5,755 bases of DNA from Syntrophaceae bacterium UBA7544. GTDB taxonomy: Bacteria > Desulfobacterota > Syntrophia > Syntrophales > Smithellaceae. Of this stretch, positions 1-5,755 are shown one piece after another. Location: contig DLME01000008.1 in the NCBI GenBank assembly GCA_002479215.1, forward strand, positions 14,889 to 20,643, read 5' to 3'. Below the pieces are notes generated by a model. The model worked only from the letters and a program-made list of their open reading frames with translations, was not told the origin of the DNA and did no database searches. Position 1 is the stretch's first letter. Each line of letters opens with the position of its first letter. The translations under genes were made by a program, and so were the position numbers.

Positions 1-116
1 TCATCTACTCCCAATAAAAAAGCAAAACATAAAAGGGCAGCCATTCCCACAATGACGATGATCAATCCCAGCTTTTTCAGTCTCAATTCAAAGTTTTTTA
101 TATTTCCCGAAGCCAT
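1..116 (-). CDS. N-terminus of a single-pass membrane protein, probably SPOR-domain type (partial)
   Basis: Only the first 38 residues are present; the rest lies beyond the left edge. The visible part has a short charged cytoplasmic stretch (NFELRLKKLG, residues 8-17), then a hydrophobic segment at about residues 17-36 (LIIVIVGMAALLCFAFLLG). This is a type II signal-anchor layout, with the remainder expected in the periplasm. In Desulfobacterota an N-terminus of this form (NFELRL..LGL followed by one TM segment) is typical of the SPOR-domain protein encoded just after argS. Such proteins bind denuded peptidoglycan glycans at division sites. The SPOR domain itself is not visible, so the family name is inferred from the N-terminus and the neighbour. 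ATG was chosen because an AGG (in GCAGGT, 123-128) lies 7 bases upstream. The 82-base gap to argS shows no terminator, so co-transcription with argS is likely. Confidence 0.7.
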   Translation of the reverse strand, partial: MASGNIKNFELRLKKLGLIIVIVGMAALLCFAFLLGVD

Positions 117-198
117 TTTTTTACCTGCTACTGCCAACTTCCTGTTTTTACGATAATTACAAAAAAATATTATTTAAATTTTCGGCAATTTCTTCTTT

Positions 199-1866
199 TT
201 ACATCTTTTCCGGTGCACTCACACCCAATATTTTTAGCGCGTTTAGCAAAACTATACCAATTGTTTTTACTAATAATAACCGGGCGGCAGTTAATGTACC
301 ATTTTCGGAAATTACCTTATTTCTATTATAGTAACTATGGAAAACTCCGGCCAGTTCATTTAGATAAAACGCAATCCGATGCGGCTCCAGAGTTTTTGCC
401 GCGCCCTCGATAATTTCCGGAAAACGAGCCATTAATTTAATCAAAACTTTTTCCTCGGGCTCATTCAATAATGCCGTTTCGATATCCGCGTAACGAGGCA
501 GAGAAATGCCGCGCTCACGCGCCATATTTAAAATAGAGCAAATCCGGGCATGAGCGTATTGCACATAATAAACAGGATTTTCGCTCACTTGTCTTTTAGC
601 CAGTTCCAGATCAAAATCCAAATGGCTGTCGGAACGCCTCATCAAGAAATTATAACGGGCGGCATCTTTACCCACTTCATCGAGTACTTCCCGCAAAGTC
701 ACAAATTCGCCCAAACGTGTCGACATGGCCACCGGCGTTCCGTCTCTCAGTAAATTAACCAATTGCACCAAAATGATTTTTAGACTGTTTTTATCATGAC
801 CAAGAGCCTGAATTCCGGCAAACAAGCGCGGCATATAACCGTGGTGATCGGCGCCCCAGATATCTATAATTGTCTCAAAGCCGCGGGAAAATTTATTTTG
901 ATGATAGGCAATATCGGCGGCAAAATAAGTAGGCTCACCGTTTTTACGGATAACGACACGATCTTTTTCATCATCAAAAGCAGTGGTTTTAAACCATAAG
1001 GTTTCACCGTCGGAATAAACAAATCCCTTCTTTTTTAAACTTTCCAAAAGTTTTGTTACGCCGTTATTATCATACAATTTTTTTTCACTGAAATATTCAT
1101 CAAAGATAACTCCAAAATCCATTAAATCCTTCATGATTTCATCCAGGATAATACGGCCGGCAAAAGAGGTAAAATATCGGATTGTTTCTTCCTCCTTTAT
1201 CGCCGTCAGGTATTTATTCCCTTCCTTTTTAATAATGTCACCGGCAATCTCTTTAATGTAATCTCCCCGGTAACAGGTTTCGGGAAATTCAATTTTTTCA
1301 CCTAATAGTTCACGGTACCGCAGTAACACTGATTTGCCCAGATTATTCATCTGGTTTCCGGCATCATTGATATAATATTCTTTGGATACTTTATATCCGG
1401 CCGCGGTCAGTAAATTTGTAATTACATCGCCCACAACCGCACCGCGGGCATGACCGATATGCAAAGGGCCCGTCGGATTAGCGCTGACAAATTCCACCTG
1501 AACTTTTTTGCCGCCACCTATGTTTATCAGGCCATATTTTTCTTTTTGCTTTTCGATATTTTGAAGAGACTTCCGCCAAATATCGTCTTTAATAAAAAAA
1601 TTAAGGAAACCTGGGCCGGCTATTTGAGTTTTCTCGATGATTTTTTCGGCGTCAATTAAATTCGCCTGGATAATTTCGGCTATTTTACGCGGATTTTGCT
1701 GGCTTGGCGACGCCAGAATCAGGGCAACATTAGTGGCGTAATCGCCGTGAGAAGGTGTGCCGGGAATTTCTACTTCGATGTAGGATAAATTTACTGCGGG
1801 AAGCAATTCCTTTTGAACACAGGTTTGCAGAGCCTTTTTAATCAAACTGATAATTTTGTTCTTCAT
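199..1866 (-). CDS. argS: Arginyl-tRNA synthetase (class I)
   Basis: Cytoplasmic enzyme that charges tRNA(Arg) with arginine using ATP. It is 555 residues, a normal length for bacterial ArgRS (E. coli 577), and looks intact. Residues 1-90 form the N-terminal Add1 tRNA-recognition domain, ending in GPGFLNFFI. The Rossmann catalytic domain follows, with the class I HIGH signature exact at residues 136-139 in [20 protein letters not shown]. Further ArgRS blocks are YYINDAGNQ (164-172) and [14 protein letters not shown] (335-348). The second signature is the degenerate MSTRLGEF (381-388); many ArgRS lack the KMSKS lysine, so this is not a defect. The C-terminal DALR anticodon-binding domain starts near [13 protein letters not shown] (434-446) and ends in the family-typical GVSAPEKM, whose last residues reach the anticodon. 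The ATG is preceded by AAAGG with a 7-base spacer. The start lies 48 bases after an intrinsic terminator, and the downstream membrane-protein gene follows after 82 bases. Confidence 0.98.
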   Translation of the reverse strand: MKNKIISLIKKALQTCVQKELLPAVNLSYIEVEIPGTPSHGDYATNVALILASPSQQNPRKIAEIIQANLIDAEKIIEKTQIAGPGFLNFFIKDDIWRKSLQNIEKQKEKYGLINIGGGKKVQVEFVSANPTGPLHIGHARGAVVGDVITNLLTAAGYKVSKEYYINDAGNQMNNLGKSVLLRYRELLGEKIEFPETCYRGDYIKEIAGDIIKKEGNKYLTAIKEEETIRYFTSFAGRIILDEIMKDLMDFGVIFDEYFSEKKLYDNNGVTKLLESLKKKGFVYSDGETLWFKTTAFDDEKDRVVIRKNGEPTYFAADIAYHQNKFSRGFETIIDIWGADHHGYMPRLFAGIQALGHDKNSLKIILVQLVNLLRDGTPVAMSTRLGEFVTLREVLDEVGKDAARYNFLMRRSDSHLDFDLELAKRQVSENPVYYVQYAHARICSILNMARERGISLPRYADIETALLNEPEEKVLIKLMARFPEIIEGAAKTLEPHRIAFYLNELAGVFHSYYNRNKVISENGTLTAARLLLVKTIGIVLLNALKILGVSAPEKM

Positions 1867-1873
1867 GAAAAAA

Positions 1874-1878
1874 CCTTT
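1874..1878 (-). promoter_or_regulatory. Ribosome binding site of argS
   Basis: AAAGG on the minus strand, 7 bases before the argS ATG. It supports that ATG as the start and is an ordinary Shine-Dalgarno match. Confidence 0.6.
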
Positions 1879-1913
1879 GCCTATGTTCCTATGAAGCTTA
1901 AACCATATCCCCT

Positions 1914-1957
1914 AAAAAAAATGGCAAGCGGCTTTAAATATCATTTGCCGCTTGCCA
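1914..1957 (-). terminator. Intrinsic terminator after the small cysteine-protein gene
   Basis: On the minus strand a perfect 11-bp stem (TGGCAAGCGGC pairing with GCCGCTTGCCA; plus-strand arms 1922-1932 and 1947-1957) encloses a 14-base loop. It runs directly into eight T residues (plus-strand A run 1914-1921). GC-rich stem followed at once by a U-tract is the classic Rho-independent form. Its orientation ends transcripts of the 57-residue gene upstream. The plus strand has no comparable T-tract (after the stem comes CTGCAAG), so the terminator is one-directional. Confidence 0.93.
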
Positions 1958-2067
1958 CTGCAAGTTGAACTATTATATTTATTCTTGAAACTCCGATTTC
2001 CCTAACGAAGTGCAGGGAAATTGGTTAGTTAAACAATCCCGCGCAGCGGAGGGTATAATACCCGTGA
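1958..2067 (-). other. Structured 3' untranslated region of the small gene
   Basis: Non-coding stretch between the small gene's stop codon and the terminator, with several inverted repeats. (1) ATTTCCCT (1996-2003) against AGGGAAAT (2014-2021), extended outward to 11 pairs with one G-U wobble, loop of 10 bases. (2) CCGC (2039-2042) against GCGG (2046-2049), with a 3-base loop. (3) The DNA palindrome GGGTATAATACCC (2051-2063). A TATAAT hexamer also occurs on the minus strand at 1972-1977, without a convincing -35 element. Whether this is a mere structured 3' UTR, a stabilising element or the body of a 3'-derived small RNA cannot be decided from sequence alone. Confidence 0.4.
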
Positions 2068-2241
2068 TTAAGCTTGCTGATCCCGCTTTAGCGCTTCATC
2101 GATTTCCGCGTCTTTAATGGATAAGTCGCGGGAATAATCGGGACAGTGAACAAATCCCTGCGCATCGGTAGCGACACTGAAACGTTTTTGACAACCGCCG
2201 CGCCAGGCGCATATCGCGCAATATTTTTTTTCGGCACCCAT
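2068..2241 (-). CDS. Small four-cysteine (CxxC) protein, conserved-hypothetical type
   Basis: A 57-residue ORF, MGAEKKYCAICAWRGGCQKR at the start and EIDEALKRDQQA at the end. Cysteines are C8, C11, C17 and C33, arranged as C-x2-C-x5-C-x15-C with the context CAICAWRGGCQKRF and HCPDYSRDLSI. This spacing suggests a small zinc-ribbon-like or other metal-binding fold; no signal peptide or TM segment is seen, so it is probably cytoplasmic. I recall similar short CAxCAWRGxCxKRF...CPDxxRD proteins of unknown function from Desulfobacterota genomes; this is memory, not a search. The ATG follows AAAAGGA (2249-2255) with a 7-base spacer, and an in-frame stop lies six codons upstream, so the start is well fixed. 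It has its own promoter (2315-2343) and terminator (1914-1957) and so is probably transcribed alone. A longer ORF in another frame over the same bases (2088-2285) lacks the cysteine motif and is taken as a shadow. Confidence 0.85.
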   Translation of the reverse strand: MGAEKKYCAICAWRGGCQKRFSVATDAQGFVHCPDYSRDLSIKDAEIDEALKRDQQA

Positions 2242-2248
2242 AAGCAAA

Positions 2249-2255
2249 TCCTTTT
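2249..2255 (-). promoter_or_regulatory. Ribosome binding site of the small cysteine-protein gene
   Basis: AAAAGGA on the minus strand, 7 bases before the ATG at 2241. It decides the start in favour of this ATG over the start of the overlapping out-of-frame ORF at 2285. Confidence 0.7.
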
Positions 2256-2314
2256 CCTAATTAACTCAACATTAACCAATCGCACAGTCGAGTTTTTCAG
2301 TAATTCGGCACGAA

Positions 2315-2343
2315 ACTTTATAAAGATATCGGCGCTATGTCAA
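2315..2343 (-). promoter_or_regulatory. Sigma70-type promoter for the small cysteine-protein gene
   Basis: On the minus strand a perfect -35 hexamer TTGACA (plus-strand 2338-2343) is followed after 17 bases by TAAAGT (2315-2320), which matches the -10 consensus at four of six positions including T1, A2 and T6. An overlapping TATAAA (2317-2322) would give only a 15-base spacer. The bases upstream of the -35 (2344-2365) are A-rich on the minus strand and could act as an UP element. The expected start point is near 2308, giving a leader of about 65 bases before the ATG at 2241. Confidence 0.8.
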
Positions 2344-2404
2344 GAAATTTTGTTTTTTTGTTTCTGGCCTCCTTAATAAGGCGTATGCCAAAAATAATTT
2401 TCCC
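2344..2404 (-). other. Short intergenic region after pilY1, no clear terminator
   Basis: Between the pilY1 stop and the next promoter there is one small stem, CCTTATTAAGG (2369-2379), which is not followed by a T-tract in the direction of transcription. No Rho-independent terminator for pilY1 is seen, so its transcript may end by another route or run into the small gene. Confidence 0.4.
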
Positions 2405-5400
2405 TTACTGTAGACGGATATCTCGCCAATAAATCAGATTATTGGGCGGATAAGGCCAGACAGTTGGATCAGTTTCTTTTTGTGTATGTGAGCCTGATCC
2501 TGATTGGACCTGGCTTGAGGAAACATAAATATCTGTTCCACCATAGGGGTTACGGGAAACGATCGGAGAGTTAGGTATGCCGATACCAATAGTTTCCGAT
2601 CTGACGTTATTGGCGAATACGCCTGCACCGGTAATATAATTAATGATATATAGTTGTGCATTGCCGCTTTGATCACAGGGGTTATTAGGATTAGGAGGAG
2701 TAAAAGTTGTGAAATATATGTTTTGGAAATTTATATTGGGAGCCGACAATACTTTTTCTCCACTGGCTAAGTTAATATACCATCCATGCCTCGTAGATGA
2801 ATCTGTATATGTTCCCGAAGTGATGTTGACCAAGTTGCTAAGATAATAAGTTGTTGATCGATCATTATCTTTAATAGCATAAAAGCTATCGTTCGTAGCA
2901 TTAAAAACAGTGGGATCGGTATTATCACCCGTACCAAAATAAACCCAAAGATTATTAGATTGATCAATTGTGACGGCAACTGAACTGAATATTTTTTGAT
3001 TAGTAGAAGAATTACTGAATAACAAACCACCCGACCAATTGGCAGTGTTGCAACTTGTTCCGTCACTGGCCAAACAGAATTTAAAGCGCCAAACATTACC
3101 ACCCAAATCACCAATATATGCCGTATCTAGAAAACCGTCATTGTCGTAATCCACAGCAACCGGTCCGGCCGCAAGATCAAATTTCATGCTTGCGTTATTA
3201 CTATTCGTGTATCTCCATAAGATGGAACCGTTACTTAAATCAACCACGTAAAATCCCTTACCCCGAGTGTCACAAGTCCCGCTGGCCGGGCAATTAACTC
3301 CGGAATAACCGCCGCCGATCAAACCTACCCATTTTTCGGTATTGTTTATCAGGACGCGCCCGATATACATTTTGCTCCAGGGCTGACCCAGATACGCACC
3401 ATCTGTAGCTGATAATCCGCTACTTCCTCCTAAACGCCATTTATAAACTGGATTATTCAAAGTATTGGTAACATCAAAGGCATAATAGCCGCAATAGTTG
3501 GTATAAGTTGAAGAATATTTTGAACTAAAGCCGGATTCGCAGTCTGTGGCTGAACTCCAGAGAGTCAAGTTCCCACCCCGCCCCTCACTCATAATGGAAT
3601 AGGTGTGCCAGTCGCTGGCCGACTTATATGTAGTGTTTATGGGTCCTGCCATCCCCAGCCAAACGTCCGCAGCGCTCAAGGGTCCGTCCACAAAATAAGT
3701 GTGTATTAGCGAGGTAGGATGCGTGTTATGAGCGATATCCGCCAATTGGGAAAGTAAATTGGGGGGTATAAAACTCCATGCCTCTGAACCGCCGCCTGCA
3801 CCAGCTGCCCCCATCCTGAAGGCATGCAACTGTCCGTCATTATCTCCGACGAGGATTATTCCCATGCCGTTACTGGTAGTACGTATATTATTGTTAAGAA
3901 AAGTCGTAAAGGCCTTGGGATTACTTTGATCCCACCGATCATAAAACGCAGAGTTAGGCGTACCTATGGCCATCGGTGAAGAATGAAATATATCACCTAA
4001 TTTCCAATTGGTTACATCTTGGCTAGTCTCACCATTAAGGATAAAATTTACAATTAAACTTTCTTTCGTCGTGGTAGTAACGCCAAAATCAGCCGGCGTT
4101 AAATTGGTAGAATTAAATGCTATTAAAGAACCGGCCTTATACGTTAAGACTGTTCTGGCACTTTGCGCAGATAAGACAGCGGCTGCATCCCAATCCGCCG
4201 TGTTAGCAATGGAACCATCGGCGTTAATGGTATATCGCATTAAATGACCAGGCCAAAAGGGATCGTAAGTGAGCGGTTGAAACGATGCTTCATAAAGGTA
4301 ATCTTCAGCTGTGGTCCTCACCGGCGGAATTGATGCCTGGGTGAAAGAATAAGTCGAGTTGCGAATTGCGCCAAACGCAGCTTCCAGCGCTGCCGTTAAC
4401 GTATCCCCATCTTGCGCGAGGAAGGCATAGCCGCCAAGAGGAAGTAAACCTGGATCATTCGTGTTCGCATAAAACTTGGCAGTGCCACCAGTGCAGTTAG
4501 TACCGGTGCCAGTACCGCATTCTGGATCATTAGAACACGATGTATTTGTAGTGGTCATGCAACTGGTAACACCGGACGGATAGCACGCGGTTGGGTTCGT
4601 AGAGAAATTGCAGCAGGCTGTGGGAACAGCCGGATTGGCATTACAGCCCAAAGGAATACTATAGGCTGTTGGGTCACCCGTATTGTCCACAAGGGGGTTA
4701 TTGGTCCCGCCATAGTAAGACATCCAGTTAAGCGTATTTTGCAAATAAGCCGGCATTGTCGAGCCAAAACCGATGACATACACCTTATAACCAGCATCGC
4801 CTAATTGTTTTGCCGCCGCTACCGTTTCTACCCGGCGTTCATACATTCCCGCTTGGCAGTCGCCCCCATTACCACTGCAGCTATAAGTATCTGCCCCATC
4901 GGTCATTAAAATGACAAATTTCAGCCGGCAGGCTTGAGCATTATCCTGGCTTTTATTATAATCTAAATAATTTTTAGCTAATTTGAGAGTTGAGGCCAGA
5001 GGCGTGCCGCCAGTGGCTTGTTCACCAATTATACATTCACCGGACGGATTACAGCTGTTCACAGTGGAAGCGCAACTGGTTGTATTGTTGCAATAGATCT
5101 GGCTGTATGCGCTACCTATGCCTCGAACAAGCGCTGCACAACCGCTGCTTTTAGTGCTGCTTCCCCATGCAATAACAGGAACATCGCCGCTACAATTATA
5201 GTAGCGCATAAAGCCGATTCTAATATTCAAGCTGGTGGAGTCGTTACTATCAATAGTACCATTATTATTGTCATCTAAAATATTAAATAACGCTCTTTGG
5301 GCGATAGCCACCTTGCTGCAGTTAACATTACAGTTGGTTTGAGAATTCTGACAGAAGCCACCACTGCAATTGGTGCTGTGTCCGATGTTGGCGCAATTCG

Positions 5401-5641
5401 TGGTATCCGCGACGCAGGACGTGCTGCTCCCATAGGGGGCAGGATTATTATTGACTTGTATACCCGCAGGATTATCATTCATACTACCGGATAAATCGAG
5501 AATTATCAGCGCATCAGGGGCAAGAGAAGTAAAGGTGGCAGATTCATCATCATCCTGAGCCCATACATTGCTGGCCGAACAAATAAATATAATTATATTT
5601 ATTAGGACAACAAATAATATCAAGCTTTTCTTGTTTAACAT
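2405..5641 (-). CDS. pilY1: PilY1/PilC-type type IV pilus tip protein (VWA plus beta-propeller)
   Basis: A 1078-residue secreted protein, close in size to Neisseria PilC and Pseudomonas PilY1. The family sits at the pilus tip, promotes pilus assembly, opposes retraction and acts in adhesion and surface sensing. Residues 1-28 are a signal peptide (KK, hydrophobic core, cleavage after SNVWA). The VWA domain (about 43-430) has a full MIDAS: D49-x-S51-x-S53, T213 in GGTPL and D248 in ILMTDGAD. Inside it lie cysteine-rich inserts with 23 cysteines between residues 76 and 383, and an EF-hand-like loop DDNNNGTID (123-131). The linker at 452-500 (FQPLTYDPFWPGHLMRY) is typical of PilY1. The PilC beta-propeller (about 540-1045) shows ILVGDNDGQLHAF (596-608), the calcium loop DYDNDGFLD (831-839) followed by YIGDLGGNVWRF, and YFGTGDNTDP (901-910). 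The C-terminus YWRDIRLQ has no membrane anchor. The protein is rich in Asn, Ser and Thr, as expected for an exported protein. The start is set by an AAGGAGG site 10 bases upstream. Confidence 0.95.
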   Translation of the reverse strand: MLNKKSLILFVVLINIIIFICSASNVWAQDDDESATFTSLAPDALIILDLSGSMNDNPAGIQVNNNPAPYGSSTSCVADTTNCANIGHSTNCSGGFCQNSQTNCNVNCSKVAIAQRALFNILDDNNNGTIDSNDSTSLNIRIGFMRYYNCSGDVPVIAWGSSTKSSGCAALVRGIGSAYSQIYCNNTTSCASTVNSCNPSGECIIGEQATGGTPLASTLKLAKNYLDYNKSQDNAQACRLKFVILMTDGADTYSCSGNGGDCQAGMYERRVETVAAAKQLGDAGYKVYVIGFGSTMPAYLQNTLNWMSYYGGTNNPLVDNTGDPTAYSIPLGCNANPAVPTACCNFSTNPTACYPSGVTSCMTTTNTSCSNDPECGTGTGTNCTGGTAKFYANTNDPGLLPLGGYAFLAQDGDTLTAALEAAFGAIRNSTYSFTQASIPPVRTTAEDYLYEASFQPLTYDPFWPGHLMRYTINADGSIANTADWDAAAVLSAQSARTVLTYKAGSLIAFNSTNLTPADFGVTTTTKESLIVNFILNGETSQDVTNWKLGDIFHSSPMAIGTPNSAFYDRWDQSNPKAFTTFLNNNIRTTSNGMGIILVGDNDGQLHAFRMGAAGAGGGSEAWSFIPPNLLSQLADIAHNTHPTSLIHTYFVDGPLSAADVWLGMAGPINTTYKSASDWHTYSIMSEGRGGNLTLWSSATDCESGFSSKYSSTYTNYCGYYAFDVTNTLNNPVYKWRLGGSSGLSATDGAYLGQPWSKMYIGRVLINNTEKWVGLIGGGYSGVNCPASGTCDTRGKGFYVVDLSNGSILWRYTNSNNASMKFDLAAGPVAVDYDNDGFLDTAYIGDLGGNVWRFKFCLASDGTSCNTANWSGGLLFSNSSTNQKIFSSVAVTIDQSNNLWVYFGTGDNTDPTVFNATNDSFYAIKDNDRSTTYYLSNLVNITSGTYTDSSTRHGWYINLASGEKVLSAPNINFQNIYFTTFTPPNPNNPCDQSGNAQLYIINYITGAGVFANNVRSETIGIGIPNSPIVSRNPYGGTDIYVSSSQVQSGSGSHTQKETDPTVWPYPPNNLIYWRDIRLQ

Positions 5642-5651
5642 AGTAAGCTTT

Positions 5652-5658
5652 CCTCCTT
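5652..5658 (-). promoter_or_regulatory. Consensus Shine-Dalgarno site of pilY1
   Basis: AAGGAGG on the minus strand, with a 10-base spacer to the ATG at 5641. The match to the anti-Shine-Dalgarno sequence is complete, and the ATG is followed directly by the signal peptide, which fixes the start. Confidence 0.85.
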
Positions 5659-5662
5659 AATT

Positions 5663-5696
5663 AAAAACAAAACGGTTAATTGTTTACACTTTAACC
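5663..5696 (-). terminator. Weak hairpin plus T-rich tract upstream of pilY1
   Basis: On the minus strand GGTTAA (5691-5696) and TTAACC (5674-5679) form a 6-bp inverted repeat with an 11-base loop, followed by G and then TTTTGTTTTT (5663-5672). The layout is that of an intrinsic terminator, but the stem is short and AT-rich, so it would be inefficient. It may be a partial terminator between the upstream gene and pilY1. Alternatively the dyad is a protein-binding site; TGTTTACA (5681-5688), itself of TGTnnACA symmetry, lies in its centre. Confidence 0.3.
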
Positions 5697-5708
5697 ACAT
5701 TGGGCTCC

Positions 5709-5755
5709 TTAGTTCCCGTATATGGGATTGCTCGGATTCGATGTAGATACCGTCA
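5709..5755 (-). CDS. C-terminal tail of an upstream gene (partial), possibly a minor pilin
   Basis: One minus-strand frame gives TVSTSNPSNPIYGN and a TAA stop (5709-5711), leaving 67 bases of AT-rich leader before pilY1. The Ser/Thr/Asn/Pro-rich end suits an exported or pilus-related protein. In many bacteria the gene just upstream of pilY1 is pilX or another minor pilin, but 14 residues are too few to assign a family. A second minus-strand frame stays open across the whole stretch and would overlap the pilY1 start by 7 bases. It would have to run through the leader and the Shine-Dalgarno site, with a product end (LTVLFLIKEESLLC) that looks like translated non-coding DNA, so I prefer the first frame. 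Confidence 0.45.
   Translation of the reverse strand, partial: TVSTSNPSNPIYGN

Noticed and set aside
702..726. Missing KMSKS lysine in ArgRS (MSTRLG)
   Set aside because: Degenerate KMSKS motifs are common in bacterial ArgRS, and the rest of the enzyme, including HIGH and the C-terminal GVSAPEKM, is intact. It is not a sign of inactivation.
2054..2059. Plus-strand TATAAT inside the palindrome GGGTATAATACCC as a promoter -10
   Set aside because: No -35-like hexamer lies 15-19 bases upstream (the nearest, TTAGTT and TTGGTT, are 23 and 27 bases away), and no plus-strand gene follows.
2088..2285. A 65-residue minus-strand ORF overlapping the small cysteine-protein gene
   Set aside because: It is in a different frame from the RBS-supported ATG at 2241, has no recognisable motif and no Shine-Dalgarno site that I trust. 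The overlapping frame has the cysteine motif, a fixed start, and a matching promoter and terminator.
2146..2376. A 76-residue plus-strand ORF opposite the small gene and its promoter
   Set aside because: It is antisense to a better-supported gene and runs through that gene's promoter. Its Phe-rich end comes from the A/T-rich UP-like region; no RBS or terminator on the plus strand supports it.
2767..3114. A 115-residue hydrophobic minus-strand ORF inside pilY1
   Set aside because: It is an alternative frame of the pilY1 beta-propeller, whose frame has clear family motifs throughout this stretch. Hydrophobicity here comes from shifted reading of the propeller codons.
4555..4797. An 80-residue minus-strand ORF inside the pilY1 VWA region
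   Set aside because: It is out of frame with the VWA/MIDAS-bearing pilY1 frame, with no RBS and no recognisable domain.
5577..5581. Possible lipobox around C21 of PilY1 (IFICS)
   Set aside because: The residue before the cysteine is Ile rather than Gly, Ala or Ser, and a good signal peptidase I site (SNVWA before Q29) follows. The protein is therefore not called a lipoprotein.
1..5755. CRISPR arrays, tRNA or rRNA genes, insertion sequences, phage genes, toxin-antitoxin pairs
   Set aside because: No regularly spaced direct repeats, no tRNA-like cloverleaf or rRNA signature, no transposase or integrase motifs and no terminal repeats were seen on either strand.

Overview
The window is a piece of an AT-leaning, Gram-negative bacterial chromosome, and every gene I can support lies on the minus strand. 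In transcription order (high to low coordinates) these are: the last codons of an upstream gene, a 1078-residue PilY1/PilC-type type IV pilus tip protein, a 57-residue cysteine-motif protein, arginyl-tRNA synthetase (argS), and the N-terminus of a membrane-anchored protein that looks like a SPOR-domain protein. A PilY1 with a dockerin/EF-hand-like insert, the small CxxC protein and an argS followed by a SPOR-type protein together recall Desulfobacterota (the former Deltaproteobacteria, for example Syntrophaceae-like organisms). That assignment is inference from family knowledge, not from a database search.

Right part (about 2405-5755): pilY1 dominates. It has a signal peptide, a von Willebrand factor A (VWA) domain with a full MIDAS and very cysteine-rich inserts, and the C-terminal PilY1 beta-propeller with an EF-hand-like calcium loop. 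A consensus Shine-Dalgarno sequence precedes it. Upstream lie a weak hairpin with a T-rich tract and the probable tail of another gene, possibly a minor pilin.

Middle (about 1914-2404): a compact single-gene unit. A strong sigma70-type promoter (TTGACA, 17 bp, TAAAGT) drives a small gene with four cysteines. Its stop codon is followed by about 110 bases containing several inverted repeats, then by a textbook intrinsic terminator.

Left part (1-1866): argS, complete and ordinary, starts only 48 bases after that terminator's T-tract. It is followed by the start of a one-TM-segment protein cut off by the window edge. argS is a housekeeping translation gene. The small gene and the pilus gene are neighbours with no evident functional link to it.

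I did not find convincing evidence for a new multi-gene system. The most interesting items are the small conserved-looking CxxC protein with its private promoter, structured 3' region and terminator, and the cysteine- and calcium-motif-rich VWA domain of PilY1.
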